Part shown: in pieces, positions 1 to 6,028 of the stretch
How the letters are laid out: the number at the start of each line of letters is the position of its first letter
Position numbering within the stretch: the first letter of the stretch is position 1
NCBI GenBank assembly: GCA_947458525.1
Contig: CANHAG010000017.1
Coordinates: 1-10,711 of the forward strand
Source of the DNA: Rhodospirillaceae bacterium
GTDB taxonomy: Bacteria > Pseudomonadota > Alphaproteobacteria > Rickettsiales > UBA3002
Length of the DNA stretch: 10,711 nucleotides
Reading direction: 5' to 3'
Program-made: the position numbers and the translations under genes
Notes under the pieces: model-generated
What the model was told of the DNA's origin: nothing
Seen by the model: the letters and a program-made list of their open reading frames with translations, nothing else
Database searches by the model: none

Positions 1-209
1 CTGATCTACCCTTCACAATCGTTCACTTTAATCGTTATCCCGCCACTCCAACTCCCCCCCCCGCTGGCGGGGGGTGGAATCTGCGCCAGCAGATTCCGGG
101 GGGTGGGTACAGAGTGCCCACTTCACGCCACCCCCTCGAATCCGTCAGAGATGGATTCTGTCCCCCGCCGTGCTGGGGACGGGAGTGTTAGCGAATCACG
201 AATTATGAA
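1..209. repeat. GC-rich palindromic repeats beyond the 3' end of rarA
   Basis: No convincing gene is visible here. The stretch is built from short inverted repeats. An 8-bp C/G stem (57-64 with 67-74) closes on a 2-base loop. A perfect 9-bp stem (76-84 with 89-97, GGAATCTGC and its complement) has a 4-base loop. A weaker GAATCC/GGATTC pair follows at about 140-160. The motif GGGGGGTGG occurs on both sides of the second hairpin. The C-run/GC/G-run palindrome is the same type as the one inside rarA at about 894-914. No T-tract follows the hairpins, so there is no support for an intrinsic terminator. Confidence 0.6.
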
Positions 210-220
210 TTACGAACTAT
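193..220. repeat. Heptamer array overlapping the rarA stop codon
   Basis: Four consecutive 7-bp units (GAATCAC, GAATTAT, GAATTAC, GAACTAT on the plus strand) form an array. It covers the last codons of rarA: the two C-terminal serines and the TAA stop (210-212) are read from the units. Read on the minus strand the consensus is close to RTRATTC, the same family as the array at 5067-5143. RarA proteins typically end near the preceding Leu-Arg-Glu-Lys stretch, so the array probably supplied a new stop. Confidence 0.75.
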
Positions 221-1937
221 CCCGTTTCTCCCGCAATTTCGCCCAGTACTCGAGCCGTTTCAAAATCTCGCGCTCAAAACCGCGTTCGACGGGCGTATAG
301 AATTGCTCCCGCGCCATACCATCCGGGAAATAATTCTGGCCGCTGAACCCTTCCGCCGTGTTGTGGTCATAGGCATAGCCCGCACCATAGCCCAGCGCTT
401 TCATCAGCTTGGTTGGTGCATTCAGAATATGCGCGGGCGGCATGAGGGAGCCATGTTCCATGGCTGCTCGCTGCGCCGCACCAAACGCGCGATATTGCGC
501 GTTGGATTTGGGGGCAGTGGCAAGGTAAATCACGGCCTGGGCAATCGCCAGCTCGCCCTCGGGCGAGCCTAAGCGCTCATAGGCGGCCGTGGCATCCAGC
601 GCCTGGGTGAGTGCCTGCGGGTCGGCCATGCCGATATCTTCCGAGGCAAAGCGAATGAGGCGGCGGGCGATATAAAGCGGATCCTCCCCGCCATTCAGCA
701 TGCGGCAGAACCAGTAAAGCGCCGCATCCACGTCTGACCCGCGCAGGGATTTATGCAGCGCCGAGATAAGGTTGTAATGCGACTCCTGCGCCTTGTCATA
801 GACTGGCGGGCGGCGTTGCAGCAGCGCCGCAAGCGCGGCAACATCGAGGAGCCCTTCTTCTCTTATCCCCCCCGCTTGTGCTTCTTGTCTTATCCCCCCC
901 GCAAGCGGGGGGGACGTAAGGGGGGGAACATAACCCGTCACGCCAACGCCAGCTGCAATGTTCCCCCCTTCCACCTTCGCTGAAGCTACGGCTGACAGGC
1001 CTGCTCCCCCCGCCTGCAGGGGGAGGGGTTTTTGGGTTCCCCCCGCCTGCTCTCCCCGTTTACGGGGGGAGTGCGTTTTTTCTGACTTCTGATTTCTGCC
1101 CCCCGAATCCCAGACCGCCTCAACCATGGTGAGGAGATAGCGCCCATCGCCATCGGCCATGGCGATCAGCGCCTCGCGCGCCTCGGGCGTGAGGGGGAGG
1201 TGATAAGCCGCCTCACTTACGCGCGCCGCTTCTCCCTCCCCCTTGAGGGGGGAGGGCTGGGGTGGGGGTGTTTTCCCATGCATCACCCCCACCCGCTCAC
1301 TAACGTTCGCGACCTCCCCCCTCAAGGGGGAGGTAAGGGTTACGGGCTCCGGACTCTGATCACTGGTAGCTAAATACTCCTCCGCCCGGGTGAGCAGTGC
1401 CGCAAGCGCCACGGGCGCAAGCCGGTTCAGAACCAGCACGCGGCAGCGCGAAAGCAAAGCGGAATTAAGCTCGAACGAGGGATTCTCGGTCGTCGCCCCA
1501 ATGAGCGTAATCGTGCCGTCTTCAATCACTGGCAGCAGCACATCCTGCTGGGCGCGGTTGAAACGGTGCACCTCGTCGATAAAGAGCGCGGTACGCTGGC
1601 CAGTCTGTTGCCGCGCGGCGGCGAGTTCAAAATGTTTCTTGAGGTCAGCAACGCCCGAAGCCACGGCCGAAACCTGCTCGAACGCATAGCCTGCTTCCAC
1701 CGCGAGCAACCGCGCAATGGTGGTTTTCCCGCAGCCCGGCGGCCCCCAGAGAATCACCGATTGCAGATGGCGCGCGGCCACCATACGGCTTAAAATTCCC
1801 GCCTCACCGGTCAAATGTTCCTGACCGATAACCTCGCGAAGATGCTTTGGCCGCAACTGCTCCGGCAATGGCGGCGGGGCAGATGCGGTGGAGGCAAATA
1901 ACGAATCCTGCGGCGCTGTTTTTTTGCGGGGGGTCAT
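210..1937 (-). CDS. rarA: Replication-associated recombination protein RarA (MgsA) with two in-frame repeat insertions
   Basis: This is an AAA+ ATPase of the RarA/MgsA/WRNIP1 family, which acts at stalled replication forks together with SSB and RecA. Visible motifs are Walker A GPPGCGKT (residues 65-72), Walker B ALFIDEVHRF (117-126), sensor 1 GATTENPSF (147-155), a likely arginine finger in SRC (163-165), and the family C-terminal half from HYNLISALHKSLRGSD (387-402) through ASEDIGMADP. The protein has 575 residues against a usual 430-450. The excess is two proline- and glycine-rich blocks, about residues 193-246 and 281-361, encoded by palindromic repeats and lying between conserved segments; without them about 440 residues remain. 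The reading frame is intact, so the protein may be functional with the blocks exposed as loops. No clear Shine-Dalgarno precedes the ATG. The gene lies downstream of rplQ and its terminator. The stop codon falls in a heptamer array. Confidence 0.95.
   Translation of the reverse strand: MTPRKKTAPQDSLFASTASAPPPLPEQLRPKHLREVIGQEHLTGEAGILSRMVAARHLQSVILWGPPGCGKTTIARLLAVEAGYAFEQVSAVASGVADLKKHFELAAARQQTGQRTALFIDEVHRFNRAQQDVLLPVIEDGTITLIGATTENPSFELNSALLSRCRVLVLNRLAPVALAALLTRAEEYLATSDQSPEPVTLTSPLRGEVANVSERVGVMHGKTPPPQPSPLKGEGEAARVSEAAYHLPLTPEAREALIAMADGDGRYLLTMVEAVWDSGGRNQKSEKTHSPRKRGEQAGGTQKPLPLQAGGAGLSAVASAKVEGGNIAAGVGVTGYVPPLTSPPLAGGIRQEAQAGGIREEGLLDVAALAALLQRRPPVYDKAQESHYNLISALHKSLRGSDVDAALYWFCRMLNGGEDPLYIARRLIRFASEDIGMADPQALTQALDATAAYERLGSPEGELAIAQAVIYLATAPKSNAQYRAFGAAQRAAMEHGSLMPPAHILNAPTKLMKALGYGAGYAYDHNTAEGFSGQNYFPDGMAREQFYTPVERGFEREILKRLEYWAKLREKRDSS
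854..907. repeat. 27-bp tandem duplication inside rarA
   Basis: Two adjacent 27-bp units (854-880 and 881-907) start CTTCTT, continue with a C/T difference and then CTTATC plus seven Cs, and diverge only in the last bases. Because 27 is a multiple of 3, the frame of rarA is kept. The protein carries the matching 9-residue repeat AGGIRQEAQ / AGGIREEG. Confidence 0.8.
855..1097. repeat. In-frame palindromic repeat block 2 within rarA
   Basis: This block encodes about residues 281-361 of RarA, a low-complexity segment with no counterpart in ordinary RarA. It holds several nested inverted repeats: a C-run/GCAAGC/G-run palindrome at about 894-914, an AAGGGGG..GAACAT arm near 919-932 facing ATGTTCCCCCCTT near 958-970, and CTCCCCCCGCCTGCAGGGGGAG near 1003-1024 (written as a palindrome with a short loop). 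At its upstream end in reading direction three heptamers (CAGAAAT type, 1078-1098) encode the NQKSEK stretch. It looks like a composite of several repeat types rather than one insertion. Confidence 0.75.
1078..1098. repeat. Three heptamers inside rarA coding sequence
   Basis: On the plus strand the units are TTTTCTG, ACTTCTG and ATTTCTG; on the coding strand they read CAGAAAT, CAGAAGT, CAGAAAA. Three units make 21 bp, so the frame is preserved. The period equals that of the intergenic arrays although the unit sequence differs. Confidence 0.55.
1200..1361. repeat. In-frame palindromic repeat block 1 within rarA (three-hairpin element)
   Basis: This block encodes about residues 193-246 of RarA. 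It contains three hairpins in a symmetrical arrangement. CCCTCCCCC pairs with a G-rich arm at 1234-1256. A perfect 10-bp stem pairs GGTGGGGGTG (1261-1270) with CACCCCCACC (1284-1293). A third hairpin lies at 1313-1333. The outer hairpins are near inverses of each other, so the whole element is palindromic. The encoded peptide, with SPLRGE and PSPLKGEGE, is typical of such repeats when read as protein. It lies between the ATPase part and the helical region starting LPLTPEAREAL. Confidence 0.8.
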
Positions 1938-1974
1938 GGGGTGAGCTTAGGCGAATTTATCGCCCGGGCGAAGC

Positions 1975-2005
1975 AAAAAAGCCGCCCCCGGGTGGGAGCG
2001 GCTTT
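1975..2005 (-). terminator. Rho-independent terminator of the rplQ-end operon
   Basis: Read on the minus strand, AAAGCCGC, a short CCC..GGG stem, and GCGGCTTTTTT form a GC-rich hairpin ending in a run of six T. It lies about 110 bp after the rplQ stop and about 37 bp before the rarA start. It therefore closes the ribosomal operon and separates it from rarA. Confidence 0.85.
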
Positions 2006-2116
2006 CAACTTTGTTGTTGTTAACTTACCTGGAGCGTGACCGTCACCCACGGTTGATTCCGGGAACTCCCGCAGTAGGAGCGGCGGAAGATTCCAGAATT
2101 GGCCGGGATGACGTGT
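2006..2116. other. 3' untranslated region of rplQ
   Basis: I see no gene or heptamer array in this stretch between the rplQ stop and the terminator. A motif like GTCATCCCGGCC follows the stop on the minus strand and may be half of a dispersed palindrome, but no partner is visible. Confidence 0.4.
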
Positions 2117-2539
2117 TTATGCGGCGGCTTCTTCGGTGGCTGCCTCAGCTTTTGGTCCCGAGTCCTGCCCGCGGGCGGATTCGTCGCGGTCAAGAAATTC
2201 GATCATGGCGAGCGGTGCGGCGTCCCCATAACGGAAGCCGGCTTTCAGCACGCGAGTATAGCCGCCCTTACGATCCTTATAGCGCGCGGCCAGTACTTTA
2301 ATCACCTTATCGGCCATTTTTTCGTCGCGCAGACGCGCAATCAGCAACCGGCGGGCGGCGAGATCGCCGCGCTTGCCCAGCGTCACCAGTTTTTCCACCA
2401 CCGGGCGCAGATCCTTCGCCTTGGGCAGGGTGGTGAAAATCTGCTCGTGCTTGATGAGCGCGCAGGCCATATTCGCGAACATCGCCTTGCGGTGCGCGCT
2501 GGTGCGGTTCAGTTTACGTCCGCCAGTTTGGTGTCTCAT
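2117..2539 (-). CDS. rplQ: 50S ribosomal protein L17
   Basis: L17 is a large-subunit protein binding 23S rRNA near the exit side of the ribosome. The 140-residue product begins [20 protein letters not shown] and continues with the conserved [19 protein letters not shown] and the basic [15 protein letters not shown] region. The core is about 118 residues. The remaining C-terminal tail, after FLDRDES, is Ala/Glu-rich and typical of alphaproteobacterial L17 extensions. GGAGAG lies a few bases before the ATG and supports this start. It is the last gene of the alpha operon. The gap to rpoA (2540-2610) is largely repeat. Confidence 0.97.
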   Translation of the reverse strand: MRHQTGGRKLNRTSAHRKAMFANMACALIKHEQIFTTLPKAKDLRPVVEKLVTLGKRGDLAARRLLIARLRDEKMADKVIKVLAARYKDRKGGYTRVLKAGFRYGDAAPLAMIEFLDRDESARGQDSGPKAEAATEEAAA

Positions 2540-2555
2540 ACGTCTCTCCAGCTTT

Positions 2556-2611
2556 GAGCCTGAAGCCCCGAGCCACGAGCTAAAACCTCATGGCTCAAGG
2601 CTCTAGGCTAT
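2556..2611. repeat. Head-to-head heptamer array between rpoA and rplQ
   Basis: Eight 7-bp units fill the gap. The first half is of GAGCCNN type (GAGCCTG, GAGCCAC) and the second half of the complementary NGGCTCN type (TGGCTCA, AGGCTCT, AGGCTAT). The 19-base arms match at 15 positions after inversion, and some mismatches are G-U compatible, so the RNA could fold into a hairpin with a loop of about 14 bases. The array begins at the rpoA stop codon. The rplQ ribosome binding site lies just beyond its other end. Confidence 0.7.
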
Positions 2612-3636
2612 TAATACGGTTCCTCAAATTTACGCGCCAGCTCCTCGATATTCTCGGGCGGCCAGCCGGTGACTTCCATGCCGAAGCGCAGTCCCATCGT
2701 GCCCAGCACTTCCTTGATTTCGTTCAGCGATTTGCGGCCGAAATTCGGTGTTTTGAGCATTTCGCTTTCGGATTTCTGTACCAGATCGCCAATATAAACG
2801 ATATTGTCATTCTTGAGGCAGTTGGCCGAACGTACCGAGAGTTCCAGCTCATCCACCTTCTTGAGCAGATAGGGCGAGAATTTGAGATCTTCCTCCGCCG
2901 ATTTTTCTTTCACTTCCGGCAGGTCTTCGAAATTAACGAAGAGCTGGAGCTGATCTTGCAGAATGCGCGCGGCGAGTGCCACCGCATCATCCGGTGCGAT
3001 CGAGCCATCCGTCTCCACTTCGAGCGTCAGCTTGTCATAGTCGGTGCGGTTACCCACGCGCGCATTCTCCACGCGGTAGGCCACTTTCTCGACCGGCGAA
3101 AAGAGCGCATCCACCGGAATCAGGCCGATGGGCGCATCGCTCGGGCGGTTCTGCGCAGCAGGCACATACCCTTTGCCCACTTCCGCAATCATTTCCATAT
3201 GGATGCTCGCACCCTTATCAAGCGTGCAGATGACGAGGTCTTTGTTCAGAATCTCAATATCCCCATCGGCCTGAATCATATCGGCGGTGACTTCCCCCGC
3301 TTCGGAGGCTTTGAGGGTCAGCCGCTTGCGGTCTGCACTATGGGCTCTGAGTTTCAGGTCTTTGATGTTGAGGATGATATTCACCACATCCTCACGCACG
3401 CCGGGGATGGAGGAAAATTCATGCAGCACACCCTCGATCTTCACCGAGGTCACGGCCGCACCTTGCAGCGAGCCAAGTAAAATACGGCGCAGCGCCACAC
3501 CGAGCGTCATGCCAAAGCCGCGTTCGAGTGGCTCGGCCACCACGGTCGCTTTGCGGTTATCGCCCGCCACCGGCTTGATATCGAGTTTCGACGGCTTGAT
3601 CAGGTCTTTCCAGTTTTTATTGAGTAGTGCGCTCAT
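2611..3636 (-). CDS. rpoA: DNA-directed RNA polymerase alpha subunit
   Basis: Alpha dimerises to nucleate core RNA polymerase assembly and contacts UP elements and activators. The 341-residue length is standard. The N-terminal domain (about 1-235) includes the dimer-interface motif [17 protein letters not shown] (41-57). The C-terminal DNA-binding domain (about 262-328) carries [13 protein letters not shown] (267-279) and [12 protein letters not shown] (298-309), matching the residues that contact DNA in E. coli. The gap to rpsK upstream is 152 bp and includes four octamers. No good Shine-Dalgarno is visible: the ATG is preceded by repeat-derived sequence with only GGAT about 14 bases away. 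Confidence 0.98.
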   Translation of the reverse strand: MSALLNKNWKDLIKPSKLDIKPVAGDNRKATVVAEPLERGFGMTLGVALRRILLGSLQGAAVTSVKIEGVLHEFSSIPGVREDVVNIILNIKDLKLRAHSADRKRLTLKASEAGEVTADMIQADGDIEILNKDLVICTLDKGASIHMEMIAEVGKGYVPAAQNRPSDAPIGLIPVDALFSPVEKVAYRVENARVGNRTDYDKLTLEVETDGSIAPDDAVALAARILQDQLQLFVNFEDLPEVKEKSAEEDLKFSPYLLKKVDELELSVRSANCLKNDNIVYIGDLVQKSESEMLKTPNFGRKSLNEIKEVLGTMGLRFGMEVTGWPPENIEELARKFEEPY

Positions 3637-3642
3637 AATTGC

Positions 3643-3674
3643 GATGATCCGATGATCCGATGATCCGATGATCG
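3643..3674. repeat. Octamer array upstream of rpoA
   Basis: Four copies of an 8-bp unit, GATGATCC three times and GATGATCG once, start 6 bp upstream of the rpoA ATG. Degenerate 7-9 bp units containing TTCG or ATCC follow to about 3699. The unit is one base longer than in the other arrays here but the layout is the same. The array takes up the position expected for the rpoA ribosome binding site. Confidence 0.8.
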
Positions 3675-3788
3675 ACGTTCGATCTTCCGACTAATCCGAC
3701 CCCCGAACTCCCCTTCCCTAAAAATGTTAAACTAAATCCACTCATTTTTTCTGCGGTGTTGAAAACGGATCCTCCGCTCATCAATCAC

Positions 3789-4196
3789 CTACACCCTGCG
3801 CCGCTTCGGTGCGCGGCAACCATTATGCGGTACGGGCGTAATATCCTTAATCGAGGTCACGTTGAACCCCACCGCCGTCAGCGCGCGCAGCGCCGATTCA
3901 CGGCCAGCACCCGGCCCTTTCACCAGCACTTCCACCGTACGCATGCCGTGTTCCTGTGCTTTGCGCCCGGCCACTTCGGCCGCCACCTGCGCAGCATAAG
4001 GGGTCGATTTGCGCGAGCCCTTAAACCCGTTCGCCCCCGAAGACGACCATGCCACCGTATTACCGAACGGATCGGTAATGGTGATGATCGTGTTGTTAAA
4101 CGTGGCATTCACATGCGCAACGCCGACCGGCACGTTTTTCTTATCTTTCTTTTTCGCCGTGGGCGCGGCGCCAGATTTGGTTTCTTCTTTGGCCAT
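3789..4196 (-). CDS. rpsK: 30S ribosomal protein S11
   Basis: S11 belongs to the platform of the small subunit, where it contacts 16S rRNA near the decoding region. The product has 135 residues from MAKEETKSG; a basic, Ala/Lys-rich N-terminal tail precedes the fold. Conserved parts are [57 protein letters not shown] and the C-terminal [19 protein letters not shown] chose the ATG at 4194-4196 because GGAGAG lies five bases upstream. An ATG seven codons earlier lies in the heptamer array and would add an unconserved peptide. Confidence 0.97.
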   Translation of the reverse strand: MAKEETKSGAAPTAKKKDKKNVPVGVAHVNATFNNTIITITDPFGNTVAWSSSGANGFKGSRKSTPYAAQVAAEVAGRKAQEHGMRTVEVLVKGPGAGRESALRALTAVGFNVTSIKDITPVPHNGCRAPKRRRV

Positions 4197-4205
4197 AAAC
4201 TCTCC

Positions 4206-4270
4206 GTTATTCGTCATTCGTCATTCGTTATTCGATAATTCGAATCATCGAATCACGAATCATCGAATTA
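4206..4270. repeat. Head-to-head heptamer array between rpsM and rpsK
   Basis: The left half consists of units of NNNATTC type (GTTATTC, GTCATTC twice, GTTATTC, then an 8-base GATAATTC). The right half is the complementary CGAATNN type (GAATCAT, CGAATCA, CGAATTA). The centre is TTCGAA at 4239-4244. Folding about that centre pairs roughly 18 of the inner 21 positions, so the transcript could form a long imperfect hairpin. The array lies between the rpsM stop codon and GGAGAG of rpsK and fills almost the entire gap. Confidence 0.8.
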
Positions 4271-4274
4271 CGAT

Positions 4275-4652
4275 CTATTTCGTTACCATTTTCTTACCCG
4301 CAATCGGGATCGCCTTACCCTTGCGGGTGCGGGCATTGGTGTGGGTACGCTGACCGCGCACCGGCAATTTCTTGCGGTGGCGCAGGCCACGGTAGCACCC
4401 CAGATCCATCAGGCGCTTGATGTTCATGCTGACTTCGCGGCGCAGGTCCCCTTCGACCGTATAATCCGCATCAATCGCCTCACGCAGCTTGATGACTTCC
4501 TGCTCGGTGAGCGTGCTCACGCGGCGGTTCTTATCAATGTTGGTCTTGGCGAGAATTTCGTTCGACTTGGCGCGGCCGATGCCATGAATATAAGTCAGGG
4601 CAATCTCAACGCGCTTCGCAGAAGGAATATTCACGCCGGCAATACGCGCCAT
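4275..4652 (-). CDS. rpsM: 30S ribosomal protein S13
   Basis: S13 sits in the head of the 30S subunit and contacts the P-site tRNA and the large subunit (bridges B1a/B1b). The 125-residue product starts [21 protein letters not shown] and ends with the basic tail including [16 protein letters not shown], which reaches the P site. An internal [16 protein letters not shown] is diagnostic. The start at 4652 is preferred over an ATG seven codons upstream, because GGGAG lies seven bases before it and the shorter form matches the conserved N-terminus. Its normal upstream neighbour adk is 1.4 kb away because of an insertion, so rpsM may now head its own transcript. Confidence 0.97.
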   Translation of the reverse strand: MARIAGVNIPSAKRVEIALTYIHGIGRAKSNEILAKTNIDKNRRVSTLTEQEVIKLREAIDADYTVEGDLRREVSMNIKRLMDLGCYRGLRHRKKLPVRGQRTHTNARTRKGKAIPIAGKKMVTK

Positions 4653-4765
4653 GCTACACTCCCTTTGTTTCATTGCTTCCGGCTCGGTTTCCTAACCTCG
4701 CCATGAAGCGTGCTCAAGGCTGACTCAGGCTACTGCCTTCGTATGACCTTATTGGTTACTGCGAC

Positions 4766-4790
4766 CGGGCGTGAAGCAGTTCTACGCCCG
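4766..4790 (-). promoter_or_regulatory. Stem-loop in the rpsM leader
   Basis: CGGGCGT (4766-4772) pairs perfectly with ACGCCCG (4784-4790) around an 11-base loop, and GCG/CGC outside a small internal loop can extend it. It lies about 115 bases upstream of the rpsM start and directly downstream of a TATACT box. It would thus be the 5'-terminal hairpin of a transcript from that promoter. It may only stabilise the mRNA; a feedback site for a ribosomal protein cannot be shown from sequence alone. Confidence 0.45.
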
Positions 4791-4797
4791 TGCGCAA

Positions 4798-4826
4798 AGT
4801 ATAAGTTTAGTCGCATCTAAGTTTTA
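4798..4826 (-). promoter_or_regulatory. rpsM: Possible rpsM promoter
   Basis: On the minus strand TATACT (4803 to 4798) is a good -10 box. The hexamer 17 bases upstream (TAAAAC) is a poor -35, so the case rests on the -10 and on context: the operon is interrupted upstream of rpsM, and a stem-loop starts where the RNA would begin. Confidence 0.3.
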
Positions 4827-4835
4827 GTCGTCATC
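4802..4835. repeat. 16-18 bp imperfect tandem repeat upstream of rpsM
   Basis: TAAGTTTAGTCGCATC (4802-4817) is followed by TAAGTTTTAGTCGTCATC (4818-4835), differing by two inserted bases. A related string, TCGCATCTAAACTTTCG, appears in the rpsE-rpmD gap near 10504-10520. Confidence 0.5.
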
Positions 4836-4852
4836 GTATGTTCACCTACACC

Positions 4853-4938
4853 CGTCATTGCGAGGGCTTTAGCCCGAAGCAATCCAGCTAAAATTAAAAA
4901 AATTTTTGCTGGATTGCTTCGCTGTGCTCGCAATGACG
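4853..4938. repeat. 86-bp palindrome, MITE-like (CGTCATTGCGAG type)
   Basis: Left arm CGTCATTGCGAG, then GAAGCAATCCAGC, is mirrored by GCTGGATTGCTTCG and CTCGCAATGACG at the right end. The centre is A/T-rich. The terminal 12 bases are perfect inverted repeats. Elements with this CGTCATTGCGAG/GCAATCCAG signature are common as dispersed palindromes in several proteobacterial genomes (prior knowledge, not searched here). It lies in the DNA that separates adk from rpsM and carries no coding sequence. Confidence 0.8.
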
Positions 4939-5066
4939 AGTTGTGCGGCCGGTGGCAATACAATATAAGTTGCTGAATTTTATTGGATAAATCCGCTATC
5001 GCTCAGCGCCTTCCCTTGCGGGACGCGGAATATACAAGCCAAAACGCGGCTGTCAATAGGAAACAT
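4939..5066. other. Intergenic segment with no recognised feature
   Basis: I see no gene, array or hairpin of note between the 86-bp palindrome and the heptamer array. Confidence 0.3.
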
Positions 5067-5143
5067 GTTCGTGATTCGCCATTCGTGATTCGTAGCCCGT
5101 GACTCGTTGTTCGCAACTTGTGGCTCGGGGTTCGTCATTCTTC
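5067..5143. repeat. Eleven-unit heptamer array (RTTCGTG consensus)
   Basis: Exactly 77 bases divide into eleven 7-bp units without a gap. Examples are GTTCGTG, ATTCGTG, ATTCGTA, ACTCGTT and GTTCGTC. The central C-G is kept in nearly every unit while flanking bases drift. All units share one orientation, unlike the hairpin-forming arrays. It is the longest array in the window and lies outside the operon's short gaps. Confidence 0.85.
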
Positions 5144-5145
5144 AT

Positions 5146-5240
5146 CTCTCCTGCGTTTATGCGGGAGAGGGTTGCGAAGTCTTAGGCGCTAAGCGCCTTA
5201 GACGGCGCTGGGTGAGGGTGATGGCGACGCGGGAGAGGTA
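5146..5240. repeat. Palindromic element (CTCTCC/GGGAGAG, GGGTGAGGG family)
   Basis: CTCTCCTGC (5146-5154) faces GCGGGAGAG (5161-5169). AGGCGC and GCGCCT make a second small hairpin near 5184-5198. GGGTGAGGGTGATGG and a final GGGAGAGG follow. It shares motifs with the elements at 8491-8622 and 9494-9623 and ends just before the chimeric membrane-protein gene. Confidence 0.6.
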
Positions 5241-5266
5241 TAAAATTGTGGCAACGAATAGTAAAA

Positions 5267-5296
5267 TTAACTACAACGATTTTTAAGTACTACTAT
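5267..5296 (+). promoter_or_regulatory. Possible promoter of the chimeric gene
   Basis: TTAACT (5267-5272) and TACTAT (5291-5296), 18 bases apart, resemble -35 and -10 boxes. They lie in AT-rich DNA 36 bases upstream of the ATG. AT-richness alone makes such matches likely, so support is weak. Confidence 0.25.
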
Positions 5297-5332
5297 CCCA
5301 CCATAATTCTTACTCTATTATTTGGAGGTTAC

Positions 5333-6028
5333 ATGGCTGAAAAGGAACAAAACAAGAAGGGATTCTGGAAAAGCCTTTTTTCAAAAGAAGAAGCCATCCA
5401 AGAAGCGGAATCTTACGGCGATCTGACTTTCTTTAAAAAAACCAAGAATGTTCTGATTACTTTTATTGTAGCCGTGTCTGTTTTGAGTATTGGTCTTGCT
5501 ATGTATGGCAATATAGAAAATTTTAGATTCGAGGATGTTATCATTGACGTGGTCGCTTACCTGGTTCTCCTGCCATTTGTTTATTTTAATCATCGTTGGG
5601 CGATGGTTTTAGTTTGCTTGCTGTATGGCGCGGGTAAGTTTATTATGATTGCGCTAGGGTTGGGAACGCCAATCTCACACCTTATTTTCCTCATGATTGC
5701 CGTTAGCTTAACTTATAAATCTTTTTTGGTTGCCTCCTATCTCAAAAAGCAAAAATTAAAAGGTTGCAAAAGCTGTGCATTCCAAGAAACCGAGTCTTGT
5801 AAAGCCTCAAGAAACTCCAACAAGCGGTTTGAATTTTCTCAGCACTGGCGAACCATACTTAAGCTGCGCGCTGCGCGCAATTATCTGCGGAAGGACGCGC
5901 GCATCAATATCCGGCTTTCAAGTGCCGACGTCGATATGCTCAAGCGCCGGGCTGCGGTCGAGGGCATCCCCTACCAGACCCTGATTGCCAGCGTGCTACA
6001 TAAATATGTAAGCGGAACCCTGTCGTAA
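5333..6028 (+). CDS. Chimeric protein: AT-rich four-helix membrane protein joined to a CopG-type antitoxin C-terminus
   Basis: I do not recognise the N-terminal part. From the ATG at 5333 (GGAGG four bases upstream) it has a charged cytoplasmic-looking head (1-38), then four hydrophobic segments at about 40-58, 70-85, 88-108 and 116-136, and a short segment with CKSC and ESC cysteines (145-156). The final 50 residues are different: ARNYLRKDARINIRLSSADV, then EGIPYQTLIASVLHKYVSG. That is the ribbon-helix-helix and C-terminal signature of BrnA/CopG-family antitoxins. Base composition changes with it: the first part is AT-rich, while from about 5860 the DNA is GC-rich like the surrounding genome. 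The antitoxin lacks its own N-terminus and no toxin gene is adjacent. The gene lies antisense within the ribosomal operon and ends 11 bp from the end of adk, tail to tail. A start 29 codons upstream is possible but lacks a ribosome binding site. Confidence 0.6.
   Translation: MAEKEQNKKGFWKSLFSKEEAIQEAESYGDLTFFKKTKNVLITFIVAVSVLSIGLAMYGNIENFRFEDVIIDVVAYLVLLPFVYFNHRWAMVLVCLLYGAGKFIMIALGLGTPISHLIFLMIAVSLTYKSFLVASYLKKQKLKGCKSCAFQETESCKASRNSNKRFEFSQHWRTILKLRAARNYLRKDARINIRLSSADVDMLKRRAAVEGIPYQTLIASVLHKYVSGTLS
5863..6028 (+). pseudogene. CopG/BrnA-type antitoxin fragment (3' part of the chimeric frame)
   Basis: This is the GC-rich end of the preceding frame. The residues KDARINIRLSSADVDMLKRR form the strand and first helix of a ribbon-helix-helix fold, and EGIPYQTLIASVLHKY the conserved second helix. 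Full-length relatives have about 30-50 more residues before this point, often with a WxSV-like stretch; here it is replaced by membrane-protein sequence. It probably represents an older antitoxin gene truncated when the AT-rich DNA arrived. Whether the fused product still binds DNA is unknown. Confidence 0.5.

Noticed and set aside
103..300. Plus-strand 65-codon frame at the left edge
   Set aside because: It runs through palindromes and the heptamer array into antisense rarA, with no ribosome binding site or similarity.
2590..3480. Long plus-strand open frame opposite rpoA
   Set aside because: It is the antisense shadow of an unmistakable RpoA. Its translation is rich in His, Arg and Phe and shows no domain.
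3640..3760. Small minus-strand frame starting MSGFSLTF upstream of rpoA
   Set aside because: About 40 codons running through the octamers into rpoA in another frame, with no conserved sequence or ribosome binding site.
4690..4800. tRNA in the rpsM leader
   Set aside because: The GC-rich stem has no cloverleaf partners, T-loop sequence or CCA-type end.
5067..5143. CRISPR array
   Set aside because: Units are 7 bp and contiguous, with no spacers, and no cas genes are present.
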